Under the pieces are notes generated by a model. That model was not told where the DNA came from, made no database searches, and worked only from the letters and a program-made list of their open reading frames with translations. A DNA stretch of 6,951 nt. Source: Methyloprofundus sp. (GTDB lineage Bacteria > Pseudomonadota > Gammaproteobacteria > Methylococcales > Methylomonadaceae). Positions within the stretch are counted from its first letter, which is position 1. Every line of letters starts with the position of its first letter. A program made the position numbers and the translations under genes. The stretch is from contig JAUXBW010000123.1 of NCBI GenBank assembly GCA_030619185.1, positions 1 through 6,951 on the forward strand, read 5' to 3'. Positions 1-6,855 of the stretch are shown piece by piece.

Positions 1-70
1 AGATCTATAATTATGTGAATTTATAAATAATATATGCGAAATGTAAGATATCATGGTTATAAAAATAAAG

Positions 71-105
71 TTATGCACAGATTCTGTGGATAACTCTGTG
101 TGTAA
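71..105. promoter_or_regulatory. Cluster of DnaA boxes, possible origin-associated site
   Basis: TTATGCACA at 71-79 and TGTGGATAA at 85-93 (the complement of TTATCCACA) both fit the DnaA-box consensus TTATNCACA. They form an inverted pair separated by 5 bp. TGTGTGTAA at 97-105 is a third, one-mismatch box, and the same 9-mer recurs at 276-284. TGTGTTTAA at 351-359 is a weaker match. DnaA-box clusters in AT-rich DNA occur at oriC, but also at DnaA-regulated promoters and at DnaA-titration sites. Neither dnaA, dnaN, rpmH nor mnmG is in the window, so an origin is only a possibility. Confidence 0.5.
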
Positions 106-188
106 GGTTAGAATAAGTGAGTGGATGCCTTGAATTTATTATGTGTTTGTTAAATTGTATGAAATTGTAACAATATTGTAATGTCCCT

Positions 189-226
189 ATAAAACAGCAT
201 GTTATGTAAGTCAATTGCTGTTTTAT
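189..226. terminator. Possible bidirectional hairpin terminator
   Basis: A perfect 11-bp stem is formed by ATAAAACAGCA (189-199) and TGCTGTTTTAT (216-226), with a 16-nt loop. Each side of the stem ends in a run of four T on its own strand, so the hairpin could stop transcripts from either direction. It lies about 145 bp beyond the pit stop codon. The stem is A/T-rich and the U-tract is short, so termination would be weak. Confidence 0.4.
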
Positions 227-371
227 TTATTCTGGAACAGGATGTTTATCTTGGCTTTGTCTAGTAAAAAATAAATGTGTGTAAAATAAAAAAATCTTGA
301 TAGAAACACTCAGGTTTTAGAGCATTACTGTGTGCATTACTGACAAAATCTGTGTTTAAATTTAAGCAGGA

Positions 372-1895
372 TTAGGGGATTAACATACCTCTAATCGTAA
401 AATATAAAAATGCCGCCATAAACGCAGACGTTGGGACGGTTACTACCCAGGCAATGGCTATCTTATAAACATGTGAGCGCTTAACTAATTGCTGTTTATA
501 GACCTTTTTAAGTGATCTTCTTTCTTTTTTAGTGAACTCTGTTTCGTCTTTTTTTGCCTTGAGCTCTGTAAGCATTTTTGATTTAGTGGCAACAGAGGCC
601 TTGTTAAAGGTATTTAAAAAAGCTTCTGTGACTTCCGGGTCCTGGTGTTCATGATGTTCCCTGATTTCATCAAGGCGTTTTGCATCAGTGCGTTTTAAAT
701 ATTCACGCAAAAACCCAACCCCAAAAATTGCACCAACAGCAATATGAGTTGAGCTGACTGGTAAACCGAGTTGACTAGCGATAATTACGGTAATAGCGGC
801 CGCCATGGAAATACAGAAAGCACGCATTTTATCCAGTTCGGTTATCTCACTGCCGACAGTACGAATCAACTTAGCACCATATAATGCGAGCCCTAATGAT
901 AAGCCTACAGCGCCAATAAGCATGACCCAAAGTGGGATAGCCGCTTTTTTAGCAATGCCTCCATGGGTAATTGCATCGTTAATGGCGGCCAAGGGGCCCA
1001 CTGCATTAGCCACATCATTTGCTCCATGAGCAAAGCTAAGGAAAGCTGCAGCAATAATAAGCGGGATAGTAAATAAGGTATTGACACTGGCTTTTGAATT
1101 GTCCAGTGCAGTGGCTGCTTTATTAATTAAGGGACGTACAGCGAAATACAGGCTTAAAGCAATTGCGAAAGCGATAGAGCCAGCCATAACAAAATCTACT
1201 TTCCAGATTTTTTTCAGGCCTTTTAATAGTAAGTAAGTTGAAAATGCCCAGGCCATCAAGGCAATTAATATGGGTACAATACGTCTTGCAGCAAGTATCT
1301 TATCCTCCTGGTAGGTAATAGTGCGCTTAATCAGGTACAGGAAAGTCGCGGCAATGACTCCGCCTAAAACGGGAGAGATAACCCAGCTGGCAGCAATTTT
1401 TCCAAACACCGCCCAGTTTGCAATGCCGAAGCCTCCTGCTGCAACCCCGGCACCTAATACGCCACCGACTATGGAATGAGTTGTAGAAACGGGAGCGTTA
1501 AAAAAGGTCGCAATATTAAGCCAGATAGCGGCGGCTAATAAAGCGGCCAGCATTAACCAGATAAAAGTATCCGAATCATTGATAAGTGATGGGTCAATAA
1601 TCCCTTTCTTTATGGTACTGACCACTTCCCCTCCGGCAATAATGGCACCAGCGGATTCAAAGACCATCGCGATACAAATTGCACCGATTAAGGAAATAGC
1701 ACCAGAACCAACGGCAGGACCAACATTATTAGCTACATCATTGGCACCAATGTTAAGCGCCATATAGCCGCCAATCACGGCAGAGACAATAAGGAATGTG
1801 TGGTTCGGGACATGCCCCATAGTGTTGCTAATAAACAGTCCAACAGCAATCAAAAATAGTATTGCTCCACCGAGTTTGAGTATATCAAGGCGCAT
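372..1895 (-). CDS. pit: PiT-family inorganic phosphate transporter
   Basis: This is an inner-membrane secondary transporter of the PiT family, which takes up phosphate (often as a metal-phosphate complex) by cation symport. The protein has about 507 residues from the preferred start, or 522 from an ATG at 1940. In the 522-residue numbering, the two halves carry the duplicated family signature, GANDVANNVGP (65-75) and GANDVANAVGP (306-316). Each is followed by a PVS[ST]TH motif (150-155 and 394-399). Hydrophobic segments span the protein, and a highly charged cytoplasmic-type stretch (about 414-490) precedes the last membrane helix. The 1895 start is preferred because AGGGGGG lies 5 nt upstream and the protein then begins with a short MRLDILKLGG lead into the first helix. 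The ATG at 1940 has only a weak ribosome site. No PhoU-like (DUF47) partner gene is adjacent. A PhoB-box-like site lies upstream on the same strand. Exact substrate and coupling ion cannot be read from sequence. Confidence 0.93.
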   Translation of the reverse strand: MRLDILKLGGAILFLIAVGLFISNTMGHVPNHTFLIVSAVIGGYMALNIGANDVANNVGPAVGSGAISLIGAICIAMVFESAGAIIAGGEVVSTIKKGIIDPSLINDSDTFIWLMLAALLAAAIWLNIATFFNAPVSTTHSIVGGVLGAGVAAGGFGIANWAVFGKIAASWVISPVLGGVIAATFLYLIKRTITYQEDKILAARRIVPILIALMAWAFSTYLLLKGLKKIWKVDFVMAGSIAFAIALSLYFAVRPLINKAATALDNSKASVNTLFTIPLIIAAAFLSFAHGANDVANAVGPLAAINDAITHGGIAKKAAIPLWVMLIGAVGLSLGLALYGAKLIRTVGSEITELDKMRAFCISMAAAITVIIASQLGLPVSSTHIAVGAIFGVGFLREYLKRTDAKRLDEIREHHEHQDPEVTEAFLNTFNKASVATKSKMLTELKAKKDETEFTKKERRSLKKVYKQQLVKRSHVYKIAIAWVVTVPTSAFMAAFLYFTIRGMLIP

Positions 1896-2008
1896 ATTTG
1901 CCCCCCTGTCTTCTAGGGAATTTAATTTAGTAACATCCATACATTTTCTCTTAAGGCTAATTTTTTCAAGGATTAATGATGTGTGCTAATAATAACAAAA
2001 AAACTGAC

Positions 2009-2042
2009 TGAATACGGAAGTAATATGACAAAAAAATAACAG
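2009..2042 (-). promoter_or_regulatory. Candidate PhoB box and promoter of the phosphate transporter
   Basis: Read on the minus strand, 2042-2025 is CTGTTATTTTTTTGTCAT. It contains CTGTTAT and TTGTCAT, each 6 of 7 to the PhoB half-site CTGTCAT, with the required 4-bp spacer. Ten bases further is TATTCA (2014-2009), a poor -10 hexamer. The site lies about 130 bp before the preferred pit start and faces it. The T-rich spacer makes a chance match more likely here than at the second Pho box in this window (4461-4478). Confidence 0.5.
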
Positions 2043-2181
2043 GAAAAATAACCCAATCTTTGCAAATCAGTTTGTTACAGAGGCTATCTCAGGCTAATGT
2101 TTACTTGATTATTCTAAGTTAGATAAATCTGTCTTTTGTTAAGTCATGTACATGAACTAAGTGTGAAAAAATAGATTAAAT

Positions 2182-2210
2182 TTGCAAAGCACAGCAATTT
2201 CTATTATGTT
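2182..2210 (+). promoter_or_regulatory. Possible sigma-70 promoter of thiC
   Basis: TTGCAA (2182-2187) and TATGTT (2205-2210) are separated by 17 bp, and each matches its consensus hexamer at four of six positions. Transcription would begin near 2217, just before the first riboswitch helix at 2228. That geometry is what a TPP-controlled leader needs. The hexamers alone are weak. Confidence 0.4.
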
Positions 2211-2227
2211 GTACCGTTTACATAAAA

Positions 2228-2307
2228 GGCTAGGGGTGCTGCACTATTTTGTAGCTGAGAAAACACCCTTTGAACCTGAGACCAGCTAATACTGGCGTAG
2301 GAAAGCC
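2228..2307 (+). promoter_or_regulatory. TPP riboswitch (THI element) aptamer
   Basis: The conserved THI-box core is present in order: GGGGTGC (2233-2239), GCTGAGA (2254-2260), CACCC (2264-2268), TGAACCTGA (2271-2279) and GGCGTAGG (2294-2301). Helices can be drawn for P1 (GGCT 2228-2231 with AGCC 2304-2307), P2 (GGGTG 2234-2238 with CACCC 2264-2268), P3 (CTGCA 2239-2243 with TGTAG 2250-2254) and the P4/P5 arm (CCAG 2282-2285 with CTGG 2292-2295). It senses thiamin pyrophosphate and sits directly before thiC, the most common target of this class in proteobacteria. Binding of TPP is expected to lower thiC expression. Confidence 0.95.
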
Positions 2308-2317
2308 CTAAGAATCG

Positions 2318-4246
<1,929 letters not shown>

Positions 4247-4253
4247 AGAAACA

Positions 4254-4317
4254 AGGGCGTGGCTTCAGCCCGCCAATATATCGAAATAATGAAAAAAACG
4301 GGTTAAAGCCAAGCCCT
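4254..4317. repeat. REP-like imperfect palindromic repeat
   Basis: Two 19-nt arms face each other: AGGGCGTGGCTTCAGCCCG (4254-4272) and CGGGTTAAAGCCAAGCCCT (4299-4317). They are complementary at all but about four positions, around a 26-nt AT-rich spacer. The G/C-rich arms differ in composition from the surrounding DNA. The element begins eight bases after the thiC stop and ends before the terminator. It looks like a dispersed palindromic intergenic repeat or small MITE. Genome copy number cannot be judged from one window. Confidence 0.6.
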
Positions 4318-4346
4318 ACAATTACTTTCTTATCCAAAATTTTAAC

Positions 4347-4379
4347 AAGCCCTTTTGCCCAGGTAAAAGGGCTTTTTTT
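4347..4379 (+). terminator. Intrinsic terminator of thiC
   Basis: AAGCCCTTTT (4347-4356) and AAAAGGGCTT (4365-4374) form a perfect 10-bp stem around an 8-nt loop. The run of seven T at 4373-4379 follows. This is a textbook rho-independent terminator about 100 bp past the thiC stop codon. It separates thiC from the next gene. Confidence 0.88.
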
Positions 4380-4460
4380 GTACACATGGTTTGTGTTGCC
4401 AATTTAGGGAAGTGGAAATAAAGAATCATCCACCACATTAAAGTTATTTCATACACGTTT

Positions 4461-4494
4461 CTGTCATCATTTTGTCATTTTCAATTGATATATT
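4461..4494 (+). promoter_or_regulatory. Strong candidate PhoB-dependent promoter
   Basis: CTGTCATCATTTTGTCAT (4461-4478) contains CTGTCAT (7 of 7) and TTGTCAT (6 of 7) separated by 4 bp, the exact Pho-box architecture. Ten bases downstream is TATATT (4489-4494), a five-of-six -10 hexamer, with no good -35 hexamer where one would be expected. This is the arrangement of PhoB-activated class II promoters, in which the Pho box replaces the -35 element. Transcription would start near 4501 and give a leader of about 28 nt before the ATG at 4529. Phosphate-starvation induction of the downstream gene is inferred. Confidence 0.75.
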
Positions 4495-4528
4495 GAACGA
4501 TAACATTAACAAGTATTATCTGAATAAT

Positions 4529-5758
4529 ATGAAAAAATTACTATTAGGGGTTTCCATGTTAGTTGCTATAGCTGCAACAAATACATGGGCTGCAAACAAA
4601 GTCACAGATGCGGCTTCACTCAATTTTGCAATTGATGCCGCTAATGTTGATAGTAGTATAAAAAAGATCGTATTTGCGAAAAATGCCCAGATCAGTCTCA
4701 ATAGTCCGGTTATCTATACTGGAAGTCAGAATTTAACACTGCACGGAAATCGCGCGACAATTGATGGGGAAAATGCTGGAAGCTTTACGCTTGATAATGA
4801 ACTATTGGCGAGTACTGATGATGGCTCCCTGGTTTTTAATACCACAGGCGATATTACAATTGAGAAACTTAACATTGTTAATAGTGCGACTAGAGGGTTA
4901 GTCATCAATATACCTGAAGATGCACAAGGCGACGATATTCAGGTAACTTTAGATAAGGTAAACATTAGAGATTCAGCCTTATATGGCTTGCACATAGATG
5001 ATAATGCAGATGAATTTGATGATGGAAATATCGGCTCTGCAATAGGCATAGAACTTTATATTTCTCATTCAAGCTTTATCCGTAATGGTATTGGAGCCAT
5101 AGATTTTGATGGTATTCGTGTTGATGAGCGGGGGCAAGGTGATATACATGCCATCATTATCAATACGCATATAGATGGTAATGGCGGTGATGGGCTGGAA
5201 TTGGATGAGGCTGGGTCGGGTAATGTTGATGCAACGATGAAGCATGTTACTTTGAATGATAATGGTTTTTACAACGCGAAAGATCTAGATGATGGGTTTG
5301 ATATTGATGAGGCAGGTGAGGGTGATATCGAAGTCTCATTATTTAAAGTTCAGGCGAACAGAAACAAAGATGAAGGCCTGGACTTTGATGAAGCAGATGC
5401 AGGTAATGTAAAGGTAAAACTGCACCGCGTATTAGTGATGAATACTTTGGATGAAGGCATCAAAATTGATGAACAAGGCGCAGGAAACATCGATGTAAAG
5501 TTTTCCAATGTTATGGTAATGGATGGCGGCGATGATGGTATTCAGATTACTGAGCAAGGAAAAGGCCGTATTGAAGCAGAGCTAAAAAAGGTCTCTGCAA
5601 CTCATAATGATAAATATGGTGTGAAAATTGAACAGTGGTTTGAAAAAGACGAAAAAAAATCAGTAGAAAAAGCGGGTACGCTTAAAGTTAAAAAGCTTAC
5701 CCTAAGTGGAAATGGCAGTGGTGATGAACTTCAGTTACATAATATTTTTGTTGAATAA
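4529..5758 (+). CDS. Exported acidic repeat protein, probable right-handed beta-helix
   Basis: I do not recognise a named family. The 409-residue protein starts with a classical Sec signal peptide (MKK, a hydrophobic core LLLGVSMLVAIAA, and TWA-A with cleavage near residue 21 or 22). The mature protein has alternating short hydrophobic strands, glycines and many Asp/Glu. The N-terminal part (about 25-150) reads like beta-helix rungs (NLTLHGNRATIDG, GDITIEKLNIVNS). Residues 193-361 are six coils, five of 27 residues and one with a 7-residue insert, carrying a DG-h-x-h-DE-x-G pattern. The last 48 residues continue the pattern less regularly, with a Lys-rich insertion. No catalytic motif, lipobox, LPXTG or beta-barrel domain is seen, so a periplasmic or secreted location is inferred. 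The start at 4529 is chosen for the signal peptide. There is no clear Shine-Dalgarno there, whereas an ATG at 4556 has AGGGG before it but would lose the positively charged N-region. The reading frame also extends upstream to a TTG at 4472, but that lies inside the Pho box and is rejected. A Pho-box promoter precedes the gene, suggesting a role under phosphate limitation. Confidence 0.8.
   Translation: MKKLLLGVSMLVAIAATNTWAANKVTDAASLNFAIDAANVDSSIKKIVFAKNAQISLNSPVIYTGSQNLTLHGNRATIDGENAGSFTLDNELLASTDDGSLVFNTTGDITIEKLNIVNSATRGLVINIPEDAQGDDIQVTLDKVNIRDSALYGLHIDDNADEFDDGNIGSAIGIELYISHSSFIRNGIGAIDFDGIRVDERGQGDIHAIIINTHIDGNGGDGLELDEAGSGNVDATMKHVTLNDNGFYNAKDLDDGFDIDEAGEGDIEVSLFKVQANRNKDEGLDFDEADAGNVKVKLHRVLVMNTLDEGIKIDEQGAGNIDVKFSNVMVMDGGDDGIQITEQGKGRIEAELKKVSATHNDKYGVKIEQWFEKDEKKSVEKAGTLKVKKLTLSGNGSGDELQLHNIFVE
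5105..5611 (+). repeat. Six tandem coil repeats of 27 residues in the exported protein
   Basis: Units begin at residues 193, 220, 254, 281, 308 and 335 of the 409-residue protein. Five are exactly 27 residues, and the second has a 7-residue insert (34). Four consecutive exact units occupy 5288-5368, 5369-5449, 5450-5530 and 5531-5611. Each opens with an acidic-acidic-Gly or similar turn, then a short strand, an acidic DE or TE pair, a Gly-x-Gly turn and two further strands. DNA identity between units is modest and protein pattern much higher, so the duplication is old and maintained by selection. Confidence 0.85.
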
Positions 5759-5798
5759 GCTGTCATAACCCTGACTTGATTGGGCTGTTAGCTTTTTT
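5757..5798 (+). terminator. Possible weak terminator after the repeat-protein gene
   Basis: AAGCT (5757-5761), overlapping the stop codon, can pair with AGCTT (5790-5794). CCC (5769-5771) can pair with GGG (5782-5784) inside it. A run of six T (5793-5798) follows. The stem is interrupted by mismatches, so efficiency is doubtful, but the position just after the stop codon is right. Confidence 0.4.
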
Positions 5799-5856
5799 AT
5801 GGAGAACAGCGGTTAAGGGCAATGGAGGCAAGGTAATTGATTTTATCGGAGGGAAA

Positions 5857-6015
5857 ATGAGAGACGTAGATGAAATTATTGACTCAACCCTTTTTGGTTC
5901 AGGTGATGCGAGAGAATGTTGGTAATGGCTTCCCGGAAAGCAAGATTGTCAAACAATTGAGTATTTCCGCAATACCGTCAGTAAATACCTAAACATACAA
6001 TTATTTCTGAAATGA
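5857..6015 (+). pseudogene. Remnant of an IS21 IstA-like transposase N-terminus
   Basis: An ATG at 5857 follows a strong ribosome site (GGAGGG, 4 nt upstream) and opens a frame starting MRDVDEII that stops after 22 codons at 5923-5925. Reading on in the next frame gives GFPESKIVKQLSIS (5927-5968). Shifting back to the first frame gives RNTVSKYLN (5968-5994). Joined, SKIVKQLSIS-RNTVSKYLN is the helix-turn-helix typical of transposase N-termini such as IS21-family IstA, which often begin MR-x-[IV] and end the motif in TV-x-[KE]YL. One lost base near 5968 and at least one frame change near 5925 explain the break. Nothing of the catalytic domain or istB remains. IS630-type or resolvase-like HTH origins are alternatives. 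Confidence 0.5.
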
Positions 6016-6025
6016 ACCCCTTAAA

Positions 6026-6112
6026 TTCGCAATTCGGGACCTGACCCTTGGTTTCTGACCCTTGGTTTCGCAATTCGGGACCTGACCCTTGGTTTCTGTG
6101 ACCCTTGGTTTC
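6026..6112. repeat. Short direct-repeat cluster (TGACCCTTGGTTTC family)
   Basis: TGACCCTTGGTTTC occurs four times, at 6042-6055, 6056-6069, 6083-6096 and 6099-6112. A longer 32-nt unit that starts TTCGCAATTCGGGACC is present identically at 6026-6057 and 6067-6098, a period of 41 bp. On the other strand the core reads GGGTCAGGTCCCGAATTGCG. Sequences of this style occur between genes near REP-associated or IS200-like transposases in many gammaproteobacteria, but no such transposase is in the window. The unequal spacing suggests slippage or recombination between copies. Confidence 0.75.
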
Positions 6113-6170
6113 TGCAAACACACTGAATTTTGATAAAAGATGACCTCTGAAAACGAGTGGCGCTGCCAGC

Positions 6171-6195
6171 GGTCAACTGGAACTTTTTGTTAGCT
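6171..6195 (-). other. attC-like half site after the antitoxin gene
   Basis: Reading on the minus strand from the brnA stop codon, AGCTAAC (6195-6189) has the AAC end expected of an integron R'' box. It is followed by a 5-base spacer AAAAA (6188-6184) and GTTCCAGTTGACC (6183-6171), in the position of an L'' box. R''-5 bp-L'' is the start of an attC site. The matching L'-R' half is not found further left, where the repeat cluster and IS remnant now lie, so this attC appears truncated. Confidence 0.5.
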
Positions 6196-6198
6196 ACT

Positions 6199-6423
6199 TT
6201 AACCCCATTTTGTTTCTAATTGCCGATGTTCACTAGCACAATCTCTTAGGTACAAATTTATTAAACTCTGATAAGGAATACCTTTGGAATCAGCCATATT
6301 CTTAAAATAAGAAATAGTTTCCTCATCAATACGAATAGTAATTTGCTTTTTTAAACGCTTTGCATAGGGGTTTTTAACCGATTTTGAAAAATCATAAGAC
6401 TCACGCATAACTACTGCCCTCAT
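6199..6423 (-). CDS. brnA: BrnA/CopG-type antitoxin (ribbon-helix-helix)
   Basis: This is a 74-residue protein with a ribbon-helix-helix DNA-binding fold: strand KQITIRID (26-33), helix EETISYFKNMADSKG (34-48), then IPYQSLINLYLRDCA (49-63). The GIPYQ-x-LIN motif is typical of antitoxins paired with BrnT-like toxins. It should neutralise the toxin by direct binding and, as a dimer, repress the operon. It overlaps the end of the toxin gene by 23 bp. The ATG at 6423 has GGAAGG upstream. A second ATG at 6408 (MRESYDFSK) may be the true start, because homologues as I recall them begin there and it would leave an 8-bp ATGCGTGA overlap. The stop codon abuts the attC-like half site directly, as in integron cassettes. 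Gene-name assignment rests on the motif and partner and is less sure than the fold. Confidence 0.87.
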   Translation of the reverse strand: MRAVVMRESYDFSKSVKNPYAKRLKKQITIRIDEETISYFKNMADSKGIPYQSLINLYLRDCASEHRQLETKWG

Positions 6424-6694
6424 ACTGTTTTCCTTCCTTTTTATCAGCTTTTCGTGCTGAAATGATACGGATAGTATTCAAGCCTCTTTCGCAATGACAA
6501 ACTGTTAATAAATTTGATTGTCGGCTTATTCCCATAAGGATAAAACGTTCCTCACTTTGTGAACCATCTGGGTCAGGAATTAATTGAGCCAGTTCATCTA
6601 TAAATACGGTCTTGGCTTCTTCAAACGAAATACCATGCTTTTTCTGGTTTGAGACATTTTTATTTTCATCCCACTCGAATTTCAGACTATCCAT
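6401..6694 (-). CDS. brnT: BrnT-family ribonuclease toxin (DUF497)
   Basis: This 97-residue protein has the hallmarks of BrnT (DUF497), a RelE-like ribonuclease toxin that inhibits translation. FEWDENKN is at 6-13, N-x-x-KHGISFEEA at 16-27, a DP-x-G segment near 41-44, E-x-R with a following G-x-S (48-57), LLTVCHCER at 62-70 and IRIISARKA at 75-83. The length is normal for the family. It is encoded first and the antitoxin second, the usual order for brnTA. The start ATG has no Shine-Dalgarno sequence. The predicted transcript begins only one or two bases before it, so a leaderless message is possible. A 24-bp palindrome overlaps its promoter. The gene lies between two attC-like sites and has the orientation of a cassette gene. 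Whether the toxin is active cannot be judged here, but no frameshift or missing motif is seen. Confidence 0.92.
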   Translation of the reverse strand: MDSLKFEWDENKNVSNQKKHGISFEEAKTVFIDELAQLIPDPDGSQSEERFILMGISRQSNLLTVCHCERGLNTIRIISARKADKKEGKQYEGSSYA

Positions 6695-6696
6695 GC

Positions 6697-6730
6697 ACTA
6701 CAATATAATTACATTGTAGTTATAAGTCAA
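6697..6730 (-). promoter_or_regulatory. brnTA promoter with overlapping palindromic operator
   Basis: On the minus strand TTGACT (6730-6725) and TATATT (6707-6702) are separated by 17 bp, and each matches the sigma-70 consensus at five of six positions. The start point would be about 6695-6696, next to the brnT ATG (6694). A 24-bp palindrome with arms ACTACAAT (6697-6704) and ATTGTAGT (6713-6720) is symmetric except at one pair of positions, 6705 and 6712. It covers the spacer and the -10 hexamer. It is a natural operator for the ribbon-helix-helix antitoxin, and autorepression is inferred. Confidence 0.78.
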
Positions 6731-6746
6731 GACGAATATTGCTAGT

Positions 6747-6855
6747 AGCTAACGTCTAGTTAACCTGCGAAATTTAATCTGCACTGCCTCATAGCCGTAA
6801 CGGCGTGGAGGGTGGAGGTAGTCCAGATTAAATTTGGTCTGGTTGAACGCCTTGT
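6747..6855 (-). other. Integron attC-like recombination site, interrupted by an intron
   Basis: On the minus strand the boxes are R'' ending in AC (6855-6854, cut by the intron), spacer AAGGC (6853-6849), and L'' GTTCAACC (6848-6841). Then come a long imperfect hairpin, L' GGTTAAC (6765-6759), spacer TAGAC (6758-6754) and R' GTTAGCT (6753-6747, one mismatch to GTTRRRY). L'' and L' are complementary except for one extra C in L'', which matches the extrahelical base that sets attC strand polarity. The hairpin has a perfect 12-bp stem (AAATTTAATCTG 6770-6781 with CAGATTAAATTT 6824-6835), a second short stem and an apical GCCG-TAA-CGGC. Both spacers are 5 bp. It would be the attC of a cassette upstream of brnT. 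Confidence 0.7.

Larger units (their letters stand above)
1..371. other. AT-rich gene-free spacer downstream of pit
   Basis: No convincing coding region is visible on either strand. The stretch holds a cluster of DnaA-box-like 9-mers, a hairpin at 189-226, and a short imperfect tandem repeat in which GCATTACTG occurs at 322-330 and again at 334-342. The rest is AT-rich sequence without recognisable signals. The gene to the left lies outside the window, so the spacer may also contain the promoter or terminator of that neighbour. Confidence 0.6.
5799..6198. other. Decayed mobile DNA and repeats between repeat protein and toxin-antitoxin pair
   Basis: No intact gene is visible here. The stretch contains a frameshifted transposase-like HTH remnant (5857-6015), a cluster of short GGGTCAGGTCC-type repeats (6026-6112), about 60 bp without recognisable features (6113-6170), and an attC-like half site ending at the antitoxin stop. 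The mixture suggests repeated insertion and deletion at the edge of a cassette array. Confidence 0.6.

Noticed and set aside
1..371. Calling the spacer a definite oriC
   Set aside because: Only two full-consensus boxes are present. There is no flanking dnaA/mnmG/rpmH gene in view and no clear set of unwinding 13-mers.
805..1767. Plus-strand open frames opposite the phosphate transporter gene
   Set aside because: They are antisense shadows of the pit coding sequence with no domain similarity or ribosome sites of note.
4472..4528. TTG start that would extend the exported repeat protein by 19 residues
   Set aside because: It lies inside the Pho box and upstream of the predicted transcript start, and it would bury the signal peptide.
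5882..5888. ACTCAAC, which reads GTTGAGT on the minus strand and fits GTTRRRY, as the missing attC R' box
   Set aside because: The neighbouring sequence does not pair with the L'' of the half site at 6171-6183, and a 7-mer this degenerate occurs by chance.
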